From a virus, in IMG/VR virus record IMGVR_UViG_3300044612_000880, positions 1 to 63,526 of that record: a DNA stretch of 63,526 nt; one strand, given 5' to 3'. Under the pieces are notes generated by a model that saw only the letters and a list, made by a program, of their open reading frames with translations, was not told the origin of the DNA and ran no database searches. Below, in pieces: positions 56,049 through 63,526 of the stretch; positions within the stretch are counted from its first letter, which is position 1; each line of letters opens with the position of its first letter. A program made the position numbers and the translations under genes.

Positions 56049-56071
56049 ACAAATCACTAGGAGGTGACAAT

Positions 56072-57205
56072 ATGTCAGAAGAAATAATCAAAAACCAGCC
56101 AGGCGAGAGTGCAAATCTAGGAGGAACAAATCCAGGTCTGTACCAAGGCCAAGGTGCTTTCGCATCAGGTGGTGTTGGTGGAGTAACAGATCCAGGTGCA
56201 TCGACACTTGGTAATATTCCAACAGCAACTCTTGGATCAACAAGCGGAGCAAATGCTGTTAACCCTAGTGGTTCAGCGGCTTCTGGAATTTTGCGCCCCG
56301 AGCAGGCACGTCGTTTTATCGACTATGTTTGGGACGCTACAGTATTAGCAAAGGATGGCCGTCGTGTAACAATGAAGGCTAATTCTATGGAACTTGAGAA
56401 GGTAAATGTCGGTGAGCGTGTAATTCGTGCAGCAGCGCAAGCAGTTGGTAACTACACAAACACAGGTGCAACATTCTCTAAGGTTGAACTTACTACCAAG
56501 AAGATTCGTCTTGATTGGGAAGTAACAGCAGAATCATTGGAAGATGGTGTAGAAGGTGACGCTCTAGAAGATCACTTAGTACGCTTGATGACCAACGCAT
56601 TCGCAAATGATATCGAAGATCTCGCTATCAATGGTGATGGTGCAACAGGAGCATTCTTGTCAATCATGCCAGGCTTTATCAAGAAGGTAAAGACAAACGG
56701 AGATGCACATGAGTCAGTAGTAACCGTAGCAGATAATGCTTGGACACCTGATGTAATGCAGGGCATCATCAATGCAATGCCACGCAAGTACCGTGCACTT
56801 AAGAACAATCTTAAGTTCTACGCAGGTACAGATGCATTCGGTGGAATCGTTAAGAACAACGGTACACTTGCTGATGCAGTAGCAGAAGCATTTGCAGGCC
56901 AGATGCCAGGATCAACCCAGGCAAACCGCCAATCATACCTTGATGGTATTGGACAGACATTCGGTGGAGCACGTACAACTCGTGTTCTCGGAATTGAAGT
57001 TCAGGAAGTTCCTTACTACCCAGCAGGCTATATCGACTTGACATTCCCTGCAAACCGTGTATGGGGATTCCAGCGTGACATCACTGTAAACCGTGAATAC
57101 GTAGCAAAGAAGGACACAATTGAGTACACAGTATTCGTCCGCTTTGGTATTCAGTGGGAAGAAGAGGATGCAATTGCATTCGCTGACGCTGCTGCAGATG
57201 CATAA
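56072..57205 (+). CDS. Major capsid protein, HK97 fold
   Basis: Start at ATG 56072 behind AGGAGGTGA. The N-terminal 75 residues are Gly/Pro-rich and possibly processed. The core has EQARRFIDYVWDATVLAKDG, NANELEKVNVGERVIR-type strands, RLDWEVTAESLEDG, DIEDLAINGDG, and a C-terminal FQRDITVNREYVAKKDTIEY. A strong terminator follows. Confidence 0.9.
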   Translation: MSEEIIKNQPGESANLGGTNPGLYQGQGAFASGGVGGVTDPGASTLGNIPTATLGSTSGANAVNPSGSAASGILRPEQARRFIDYVWDATVLAKDGRRVTMKANSMELEKVNVGERVIRAAAQAVGNYTNTGATFSKVELTTKKIRLDWEVTAESLEDGVEGDALEDHLVRLMTNAFANDIEDLAINGDGATGAFLSIMPGFIKKVKTNGDAHESVVTVADNAWTPDVMQGIINAMPRKYRALKNNLKFYAGTDAFGGIVKNNGTLADAVAEAFAGQMPGSTQANRQSYLDGIGQTFGGARTTRVLGIEVQEVPYYPAGYIDLTFPANRVWGFQRDITVNREYVAKKDTIEYTVFVRFGIQWEEEDAIAFADAAADA

Positions 57206-57226
57206 TCTGTAAACAGTACCTTTAAT

Positions 57227-57258
57227 GGGGGGCGGGAGTTCACTCTCCTGTCCCCCTT
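57227..57258 (+). terminator. Strong terminator after the capsid gene
   Basis: GC-rich stem GGGGGCGGGAG / CTCTCCTGTCCCCC with a small loop and TT-rich end. It lies just after the capsid stop; reduces read-through into the connector genes. Confidence 0.75.
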
Positions 57259-57295
57259 AATACTTTAATGATATAATACAAACAAGGAGGATATA

Positions 57296-57733
57296 ATGGA
57301 AAATAATTTTAATGAAAACGTAACAGAAGATTCAACAGTTCTTCCAGTAGAAGAAGTTGTAGAAACTCCAGCACCAGAGGTTGTAGAAACACCAGTTGTA
57401 GAAATTGCGGTAGAGCCAAGAACTCTTCCTGTTGAAGATCCAACACCAGTTGTAGCAGAGGCCCCAAAGGCTCCTGATCAGGCTCTAGGCTTTCTAAAGA
57501 GTGGTGCTATTGGTTCAATGGCAGCAGATGGTCCAAAGCCATCAGACGCTCCAAAGGCTGATAATTCTGACAAGGTCGCAATTCATTCTACAAGAAATGT
57601 TTCATGGCCAGAGGCTGGCAAGGTTTATCGTGGATTTAATATTGTTACTAAGGCTGCTGCTGATAAGTGGTTGTCTCGTGATCATATTAGACTTGCAACA
57701 CCAGATGAACTAAAAGCAGCATTGGAAAACTAA
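57296..57733 (+). CDS. Acidic head protein (145 aa)
   Basis: The N-terminal 70 residues are Val/Glu/Pro repeats (VVETPAPEVVETPVVEIAVE), disordered. The C-terminus is a compact domain (WPEAGKVYRGFNIVTKAAAD). Possibly a decoration or head-tail protein. Extended -10 and AAGGAGG upstream. Confidence 0.5.
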   Translation: MENNFNENVTEDSTVLPVEEVVETPAPEVVETPVVEIAVEPRTLPVEDPTPVVAEAPKAPDQALGFLKSGAIGSMAADGPKPSDAPKADNSDKVAIHSTRNVSWPEAGKVYRGFNIVTKAAADKWLSRDHIRLATPDELKAALEN

Positions 57734-57734
57734 T

Positions 57735-58628
57735 ATGGAAATATTGAGAGTTCCGCCATATGATGTTATTTTTATAGAGCACTATTTGGTGCCAATTGGG
57801 TCTGACGACTTTGTTGTAAAAGTAATAGATATGGCGGATCTTTCAGTAACAGAGACAACATATGCAAATCCTCAAACAGGGGCAAGACTATCCTCATCAG
57901 TTTCAGGAAGACATGATAATGACTATAAAATAGAAGTTTTTGCTAATGATAGTTCTGATGCTACAAATTTAGTTTACGAAGAGTTTTATGAAATAATTAG
58001 ACCATACTCAAACCCAGAAGACAACGGAACAACTGCATCCGAAATTGCGGAGTATGCACTTAAAGAAGAAATTGCAAGAGCAGTGATTGATTCAGTAATC
58101 CCAGAAGGATTTTACTATGAAAAAAAGGTTTTAGAGGTATCAGGAAATGGTTCTGACTATGTTCCAGTTTGGGATAATGTAAAGAAAATATTAGCAGTAT
58201 ATGAAAACAATGTTCTTGTTGAAGACAGATCTTATTCTGTGACTCCAGACAAATCTGCAATTGTTGAGTCTTCTTCAGACTTAATTGACAGAATGGAAGG
58301 CGCTCCAATTATTATTCCTGCTGGACAATCAGATACAATTGATACAACATTTATTTATCGTGGTTTTGCAAGAGGCTGGGATTATCGATTTGTTGTTGAG
58401 CACGGATACGAAACTGTTCCATCAGATATAAGACGTGCTACAGAGATGTTAATTCATGATATTGATTGTGGAAAATTAGACTACTATAAGAGATATATTT
58501 CATCATATAATACAGACCAATTTAAAATACAATTTGATAAAGGTCTTTTTGAGGGAACAGGAAATATAATTGTAGACAAAATACTTTCAAAGTATGCAAA
58601 GTCTATTAAAAAAATTGGGGTTTTATAA
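57735..58628 (+). CDS. Head-tail connector-like protein (297 aa)
   Basis: MEILR..., a beta-rich N-terminus, then ASEIAEYALKEEIARAVIDS, and a helical C-terminus (SDIRRATEMLIHDIDCGKLD, YYKRYI) like the adaptor family. It directly follows the acidic head gene and is coupled to the next. Role from context and helices. Confidence 0.55.
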   Translation: MEILRVPPYDVIFIEHYLVPIGSDDFVVKVIDMADLSVTETTYANPQTGARLSSSVSGRHDNDYKIEVFANDSSDATNLVYEEFYEIIRPYSNPEDNGTTASEIAEYALKEEIARAVIDSVIPEGFYYEKKVLEVSGNGSDYVPVWDNVKKILAVYENNVLVEDRSYSVTPDKSAIVESSSDLIDRMEGAPIIIPAGQSDTIDTTFIYRGFARGWDYRFVVEHGYETVPSDIRRATEMLIHDIDCGKLDYYKRYISSYNTDQFKIQFDKGLFEGTGNIIVDKILSKYAKSIKKIGVL

Positions 58629-59077
58629 TGGCCGTGTGCGAAGATCCAGACTTTATGTTTCCAATGCAAGCGTCTTTATACTACCCAATAGTTGAGCAAG
58701 GAAATTATGGAGCAATTAAAAAGCAATGGATATTAGACAGAACAGTAGCCTGCAACTTCACATCTGGCGGATCAGCATTTAAAGAAGAAGTTAAGCCTAA
58801 TGTAAATATAACAACAAACTCAATTTTGGTTGGAAGAACAAAAAGCGATATTCGTTTTTCAAGCAGAGAAGATGCTCAGGCAATGACAAATATATTGCTT
58901 ACAGATATTTCTGATCAAACTGGAAACAGGATATTTCTTGAAACATCTGGACCGAGAGTTGGAAAGCCAACACTATTTGAAATTGCAACATTTGAACCTG
59001 TAACTGGAGCCTTTGGCAGTATTGAATACTATAGAATAATTATTCGTAGATCAGAAAATCAAACAGGTGACCTATGA
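58628..59077 (+). CDS. Head closure or head-tail adaptor (149 aa)
   Basis: MAVCEDPDFMFPMQASLYYP; beta-rich. Position between connector and tail completion protein fits the head-closure role. Start overlaps the preceding stop; end overlaps the next start by 4 nt. Confidence 0.55.
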   Translation: MAVCEDPDFMFPMQASLYYPIVEQGNYGAIKKQWILDRTVACNFTSGGSAFKEEVKPNVNITTNSILVGRTKSDIRFSSREDAQAMTNILLTDISDQTGNRIFLETSGPRVGKPTLFEIATFEPVTGAFGSIEYYRIIIRRSENQTGDL

Positions 59078-59751
59078 GAGTTACTACAGAAAGTAAAAGA
59101 TTTAAAAAAGAAATGGACAACATTATGTCTTATTCTTTTGGATTTCTAGATGGAGTTCAAAAAGGAAAGACGCAATTATTTAATGACTTAGCCCCACAGA
59201 TTGTTGAACTTGCTTCACAGTATATTGATTCAAATGCTAGAGTTACGCCAGAACTTTTACACCACGTTTATGAATGGACACTGACTGGTAGTCCAAAAGC
59301 AAGATTGTTTGACATAGACTATACAATTAGTCCTCTTGGAATTTCTTTTAAATCAAATCTACGCCAATCAACATCTATAAAAGAAGGTTCTAACGTTCCA
59401 TTTTCTGACAAAGCAAAGATTATGGAAGCAGGTCTTCCCGTAACAATTAAGCCAAAGAAAGCAAACGTTCTGTCTTTTGATATTGACGGAGAGCAAATAT
59501 TTACATCAAACCCCGTTGTAGTTACTAATCCTGGAGGAGAAACAAAGGGTCAGTTTGAAAAAGTAATCAATGAATTCTTTGGAGTATATTTCCGTCAATC
59601 ATTTTTAAAAACAAGTGGTTTATCTAAACAGTTTAAATATCCAAAAGCATACAAAAAAGATCTGCCAGCAGGAAGCAAGTCTGGAAGATCTCAAGGGATA
59701 AAAACAGGGTATCGCTGGATTGCTAATGCAAGTTTGATAGGAGTTAAATAA
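59074..59751 (+). CDS. Tail completion protein, HK97 gp10-like (225 aa)
   Basis: MRVTTESKRFKKEMDNIMSY; C-terminal basic segment (KAYKKDLPAGSKSGRSQGIK). Position and basic charge fit the neck/tail-completion family. Coupled to both neighbours. Confidence 0.55.
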   Translation: MRVTTESKRFKKEMDNIMSYSFGFLDGVQKGKTQLFNDLAPQIVELASQYIDSNARVTPELLHHVYEWTLTGSPKARLFDIDYTISPLGISFKSNLRQSTSIKEGSNVPFSDKAKIMEAGLPVTIKPKKANVLSFDIDGEQIFTSNPVVVTNPGGETKGQFEKVINEFFGVYFRQSFLKTSGLSKQFKYPKAYKKDLPAGSKSGRSQGIKTGYRWIANASLIGVK

Positions 59752-60272
59752 TGTCAGCACTAATACATCATCCACCAAGTATAATCAATAAGTATCTTGC
59801 AGCAAAGATAGATGAAAGATTTGGAACTGGAGAGGCAACATATTTCTTTCCAACTCTTCCAACAGACATTGACTCTTTGACACAGACTTTTCCAAACAGC
59901 AATGGACTTTTTGCGGTATATGACAGAATGTTTAGAATGCGTAGAGGCCCATTTCCACATATAAAGTGTGAGCAGGTCTTATACTACTTTTATGCTACAG
60001 GTAATGCAACAATGCTTCCACAGGAGCAAATGGTTCACATCCAGCAGTATGTCAGCGACCTACTAGACTCTGGAGATGAGTCTGCAGAAGAAATTAACAA
60101 CTGGGCAAGAGAAAATGTAGGACTATGGTCAGCAGAATCTAAGCCTGTATTCTTCCATCATTTTAAGATCTATCAACTAGAAGAAGTAAGAGATATCATT
60201 GATTTCGGAACAGCCCGAACATATGCGGGGAATAAGATGATCATCGACTACGACTGGCACAAATCAGACTAG
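59751..60272 (+). CDS. Tail terminator-like protein (173 aa)
   Basis: MSALIHHPPSIINKYLAAKI; alpha/beta small protein with IKCEQVLYYFYATGNATMLP. Next to the major tail protein, as in long-tailed phages, where the terminator caps the tail tube. Confidence 0.55.
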   Translation: MSALIHHPPSIINKYLAAKIDERFGTGEATYFFPTLPTDIDSLTQTFPNSNGLFAVYDRMFRMRRGPFPHIKCEQVLYYFYATGNATMLPQEQMVHIQQYVSDLLDSGDESAEEINNWARENVGLWSAESKPVFFHHFKIYQLEEVRDIIDFGTARTYAGNKMIIDYDWHKSD

Positions 60273-60343
60273 TAAAAATGGTGATATAATAAGAACGAGG
60301 AAACAAGCGCTTCAAATTCTAACAAGGAAAAAGAGGTGGAAGC

Positions 60344-60967
60344 ATGGCATATCAAAAAGGTAATTCCAGCAACATTATTGTTGGTGCAGCAGCACTGTTC
60401 GTAAAGAACGCAACTGGAACTATGGCAACAACACCAGCATTCGTACCTGGGACAAAGTATGTTGATACACTATCAGCAACTTCAGGTCCAACAGGTTTTA
60501 CAAATGTTGGTTATACAAGCAACGGACTAGAACTACAGTTCCAACCAGACTTCGGTGAAGTTAACGTGGATCAGGTTCTTGACGTAGCAAAACTATTTAA
60601 GCAGGGCATGCAGGTAACAATGGCAACATCTTTCGCAGAGGCAACTCTAGAAAACTTGCTAATTGCAATTGCTCGTCCAGACGCAGATCTAGATGACTCA
60701 GATCTTGATAAGGTTACACTTGATATTTCTGCAGGAGACTTGGGCGATGTCCCAGTTGAGCGTGGTCTTATTGCAGTAGGTTCAGGTTATGGTGGAGCAG
60801 ACAAGGCTGTTGAGCGTATTTACTCAGCATACCGTGCAATCTCAATTGAGAATGTTTCTGTATCATCAAAGCGTGACGAGGCTTCAATGTTTGAAGTTTC
60901 ATTCCGTTTGCTACCAAACAATGACGGTTCATACGGCAAGATCGTAGACCGTACAGATCTAGCATAA
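60344..60967 (+). CDS. Major tail tube protein (207 aa)
   Basis: SSNIIVGAAALFVKNATGTM, GPTGFTNVGYTSNGLELQFQ, RDEASMFEVSFRLLPN; beta-sandwich tube pattern. It has its own TATAAT (about 60282) and AGAGGTGG site, and a strong terminator behind it, as expected of a highly expressed gene. Confidence 0.78.
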   Translation: MAYQKGNSSNIIVGAAALFVKNATGTMATTPAFVPGTKYVDTLSATSGPTGFTNVGYTSNGLELQFQPDFGEVNVDQVLDVAKLFKQGMQVTMATSFAEATLENLLIAIARPDADLDDSDLDKVTLDISAGDLGDVPVERGLIAVGSGYGGADKAVERIYSAYRAISIENVSVSSKRDEASMFEVSFRLLPNNDGSYGKIVDRTDLA

Positions 60968-60987
60968 TACAACTTAATAAAGCAGAT

Positions 60988-61016
60988 AGCCCAGTCTTTC
61001 GAGATTGGGCTTTTCT
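60988..61016 (+). terminator. Terminator after the major tail gene
   Basis: AGCCCA/TTGGGCT stem with a TTTCGA-type loop and TTTTCTGTTT. Immediately followed by the next promoter (TGGTATACT at 61023-61028). Confidence 0.85.
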
Positions 61017-61034
61017 GTTTGGTATACTTGTTTT

Positions 61035-61715
61035 ATGACAACAAAAATATACGACTCTTTGACTATTCATTTAATTGATGATACTCCTGTTGAGGTTTCT
61101 CCATTAAAAATAAAATACTTAAGAGAGTTTATGATTGCTTTTGAAGTTGTCAAGGAATCTAAAAATGATGAAGAAGGTATGGAAGCATTATCAGAGTGTG
61201 TAAGAATATCTATGAAACAATACTATCCTCAAATATCTAATAGTGTAGAAGATATCCAAGATAATTTAGATATGCCAACGGTATACGAAATACTAGCGAT
61301 TGCTGCTGGAATCAAAATAAACGAAAAAGAAGAAGAGCCAGTTGTAGAGCAGGCAAAAGAAAGCGGTACATCTTGGGAAGGCTTAGATCTTGCAGCATTA
61401 GAATCAGAAGTGTTTCTTCTTGGTATATGGAAAGACTACGAAGAACTAGAACTATCTTTGTCAATGCCAGAACTGTCTGCTACCTTGGCAGCAAAAAGAG
61501 ACCAGGAATATCGACATAATAAGTTTTTAGCAGCAATGCAAGGGGTAGATTTAGATAAGAGTCTTGGCAAAAAAGATGAATGGGAAGAAATGAAGTCAAG
61601 AGTATTCGGTAAAGGCGAAGCAAGAGATGCAAATGATATCCTTTCTTATCAAGGAATAAAGGCAAAGCAGGCTGGTTTTGGTATAAATATGGGTCTAGAG
61701 TACGAAACAATTTAG
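61035..61715 (+). CDS. Tail assembly chaperone-like protein, long form (226 aa)
   Basis: Start ATG 61035 lies exactly 6 nt after TATACT, so it is leaderless. The N-terminal 105 residues (TVEVSPLKIKYLREFMIAFE, then PTVYEILAIAAGI) are homologous to the next gene. The C-terminal part is charged (EEWEEMKSRVFGKGEARD). In other phages two such forms arise by frameshifting; here they are separate genes. Confidence 0.65.
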   Translation: MTTKIYDSLTIHLIDDTPVEVSPLKIKYLREFMIAFEVVKESKNDEEGMEALSECVRISMKQYYPQISNSVEDIQDNLDMPTVYEILAIAAGIKINEKEEEPVVEQAKESGTSWEGLDLAALESEVFLLGIWKDYEELELSLSMPELSATLAAKRDQEYRHNKFLAAMQGVDLDKSLGKKDEWEEMKSRVFGKGEARDANDILSYQGIKAKQAGFGINMGLEYETI

Positions 61716-61771
61716 TTAAAAATAGGCTCTCAGCGTGGTATAATTAATTACTACCACAAGGGGGAAATACA

Positions 61772-62095
61772 ATGGCAGCAAAGACTCAAGAGAAAAATGA
61801 AATATCATTTCTTGATGGAACAACGATTGAAGTAAGACCACTTAAACTGTCTCTTCTTAAGCCTTTCATGAAGCGCTTTGGAGAATTGGCGACAGTGGCA
61901 GATGATAACGAAAAGTCAATGGATGTATTAGTTGATTGCGTACAGATTGCCCTAAAGCAGTACAAGGCAGATATCGCAGAAGATAGAGAAAACCTAGAAG
62001 AAATCTTAGATCTTCCAACGGTATATAAAATTATTGAAGTAGCAGCAGGAATCAATCTTGGTGATACAGCAAATATTGTAAATTCAATTCGATAG
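61772..62095 (+). CDS. Tail assembly chaperone-like protein, short form (107 aa)
   Basis: MAAKTQEKNEISFLDGTTIE, VRPLKLSLLKPFMKRFGELA, PTVYKIIEVAAGI: a clear paralog of the N-terminal half of the preceding product. Extended -10 at about 61733 and a good AAGGGGG site. Probably G-type chaperone. Confidence 0.65.
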   Translation: MAAKTQEKNEISFLDGTTIEVRPLKLSLLKPFMKRFGELATVADDNEKSMDVLVDCVQIALKQYKADIAEDRENLEEILDLPTVYKIIEVAAGINLGDTANIVNSIR

Positions 62096-62124
62096 ACAAA
62101 AAATGAAAAGGGGTGTTATGAATA

Positions 62125-63526
62125 GTGTCTGATGTAAATGCTAACATAGGTATACATTTTGACACCGCTGGTGCGCTGGCAGAGTTGCGTAGACTCCAAG
62201 GAGCACTTAGTAAATTTCATCAATCCCTAGCACAAGGTAACGTTGCAGCAGCAAATGCCCAAAAGGGTTTAAATGCTGCAATGCTTCAGTCTATAAATGC
62301 GACTGGGCAGTTTTCTGCAAGTCAGATTAGGGCGCAAACTAGTACACATGCTTTCACCTCTGCACTAGAAAAAAACCAGTTAAGCCTTAAGCAATACTTC
62401 AGATATTCCGCTGCTGCTGCAACTGCCAACACTAAGGTTTTTAGTCGTGCTTTTGCAGCAGAGCGTGAAATCTTTAACCGTGCAAGACGTGACAGAGTAA
62501 AGGCAATTCAGTCTCAGTATATTCAGTTGGCAAAGGCTAACGGAGGGCTTGTCGATGCGATCAGGGTAATGCCAAGAACCCTTGCAATGACTAATGGTAA
62601 GTTTACAGAACTTGGTACACGCATACAATACGCAGCACAGAGACAGCAACTTCTTAATCAATTATTAAAGCAAGGCTCTACTAGCCTTCTAAATTACGGT
62701 AAGAATATGCAGTGGGCTGGTCGTCAGTTAATGGTTGGTTTGACAATACCATTAATGATGTTTATGGGTGCAGCATCGAAGGCTTTTAGAGAACTAGAAA
62801 AAGAAACAGTTAACTTTAGACGTGTTTATGGAAACATGATGACCTCTGACGCAGAGGCAAATACAGCAGTTGAAAATATTAAACGAATTGGTGTTGAGTA
62901 CACAAAGTTTGGTCTATCAGTAAAAGACACAATGGCAATGGCAGCCAAGGCTGCTGCTGCAGGTTTTTCTGGCAGGGCACTTGAAGAGCAAGTAAAGACA
63001 GCAACTAAGTTAGCAGTTCTTGGTCAAGTTGATCAACAGCAAGCACTTGAAACAACAATATCATTGACTAACTCTTTTGGCATCGCAGCAGAAGACCTTG
63101 CAAAGAAAATTGATTTCCTTAACGCAGTAGAAAACCAGACAGTCCTTTCTATTGAAGATTTAACAATTGCTATTCCTAAAGCAGCACCAGTTGTTAAGCA
63201 ACTTGGTGGTTCTGTAGAAGATCTTGCATTCTTCCTTACAGCAATGAAGGAAGGCGGAATTAATGCATCAGAAGGTGCCAACGCACTAAAGTCTGGTCTT
63301 GCAGCATTAATTAACCCAACCAAGAAAGCATCAGCAATGCTTGCTGGTATGGGTATTAACGTACAAGGAATTGTTGAACAGAATGCTGGAAATCTAAAGA
63401 ATACTGTTATTGGTTTTGCACAAGCACTTGATACTCTTGATCCACTTAACCGTGCAAGAGCAATTGAGCAGATGTTCGGTAAGTTCCAGTTTGCTCGTCT
63501 ATCAACTTTATTTCAGAATATAACAG
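62125..63526 (+). CDS. Tape measure protein (5' part)
   Basis: GTG start at 62125 behind AAAAGGGG; the window ends after about 467 codons. The TP901-type core is visible: GLTIPLMMFMGAASKAFREL, RVYGNMMTSDAEANTAVENI, DTMAMAAKAAAAGFSGRALE, TSLTNSFGIAAEDLAKKIDF. It sets tail length and carries coiled coils. Two short ATG starts at 62103/62118 read another frame and stop at once. Confidence 0.9.
   Translation, partial: MSDVNANIGIHFDTAGALAELRRLQGALSKFHQSLAQGNVAAANAQKGLNAAMLQSINATGQFSASQIRAQTSTHAFTSALEKNQLSLKQYFRYSAAAATANTKVFSRAFAAEREIFNRARRDRVKAIQSQYIQLAKANGGLVDAIRVMPRTLAMTNGKFTELGTRIQYAAQRQQLLNQLLKQGSTSLLNYGKNMQWAGRQLMVGLTIPLMMFMGAASKAFRELEKETVNFRRVYGNMMTSDAEANTAVENIKRIGVEYTKFGLSVKDTMAMAAKAAAAGFSGRALEEQVKTATKLAVLGQVDQQQALETTISLTNSFGIAAEDLAKKIDFLNAVENQTVLSIEDLTIAIPKAAPVVKQLGGSVEDLAFFLTAMKEGGINASEGANALKSGLAALINPTKKASAMLAGMGINVQGIVEQNAGNLKNTVIGFAQALDTLDPLNRARAIEQMFGKFQFARLSTLFQNIT

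Noticed and set aside
61690-61772. Programmed frameshift between the chaperone genes
   Set aside because: Each gene has its own promoter and start and they are homologous over the same domain, so a frameshift is not needed; I saw no slippery heptamer at the junction.

Overview
This window is part of the genome of a long-tailed double-stranded DNA phage (head, portal, connector and non-contractile-type tail genes in canonical order). It is AT-rich and densely packed. The host is probably a low-GC actinobacterium, for example of the freshwater type. This is an inference from many genes with a -10 box placed to give leaderless mRNA, CRP/GlxR-like palindromes, a PASTA-containing fibre and Gp88/DUF932-type early genes; no host marker proves it. 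Terminase, DNA polymerase and primase/helicase genes are not seen, so the genome continues beyond both ends. The first gene (PstS) and the last (tape measure) are cut by the window edges.

Layout. 1-10 kb is a cargo region on mixed strands: phosphate-binding PstS, an Hsp20 chaperone, two SGNH-hydrolase-like proteins, a methyltransferase, a tetrapyrrole-methylase-fold protein, a prolyl-hydroxylase-like oxygenase next to a GT60-type GlcNAc transferase, a fucosyltransferase-like enzyme, two sulfotransferase-like proteins, a CDGSH iron-sulfur mini-protein and five tRNA genes. 10-25.5 kb is a leftward early region with more than 50 tiny genes chained by ATGA or TAATG overlaps, many with Cys pairs, plus one tRNA. 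It is cut by control cassettes: promoters with TGTCAG exactly 10 nt before the -10, TGTGA-N6-TCACA palindromes, DnaA-box-like sites, and bipartite hairpins at stop codons. 12.7-13.0 kb is an origin-like intergenic region. 25.7-28.5 kb is a divergent switch zone.

28.7-63.5 kb is the rightward late region. It begins with a large fibre/adhesin cluster: a collagen-like fibre, PASTA and fibronectin-type domains, Phe-rich FxF(T/S)P repeats ending in Hint domains, and HGIADT repeats. Inserted in it are a leftward lysozyme-like gene, a GDP-mannose 3,5-epimerase, a second fucosyltransferase-like enzyme and tandem Fe/2-oxoglutarate-oxygenase-like genes. A B12-dependent ribonucleotide reductase with a coupled prolyl hydroxylase follows. 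Then come a 1213-residue LamG-like protein, portal, protease-scaffold, major capsid, connectors, tail terminator, major tail protein, two homologous tail chaperone-like genes and the tape measure. Late genes are served mostly by individual extended -10 promoters (TGRTATAAT).

How the genes may work together (inference): hydroxylation, GlcNAc/fucose-type glycosylation, GDP-L-galactose synthesis and sulfation could form a pathway that decorates virion fibres or a host target. The early region looks controlled by a small set of repeated DNA and RNA signals. All assignments come from reading sequence and motifs; no database search was run.
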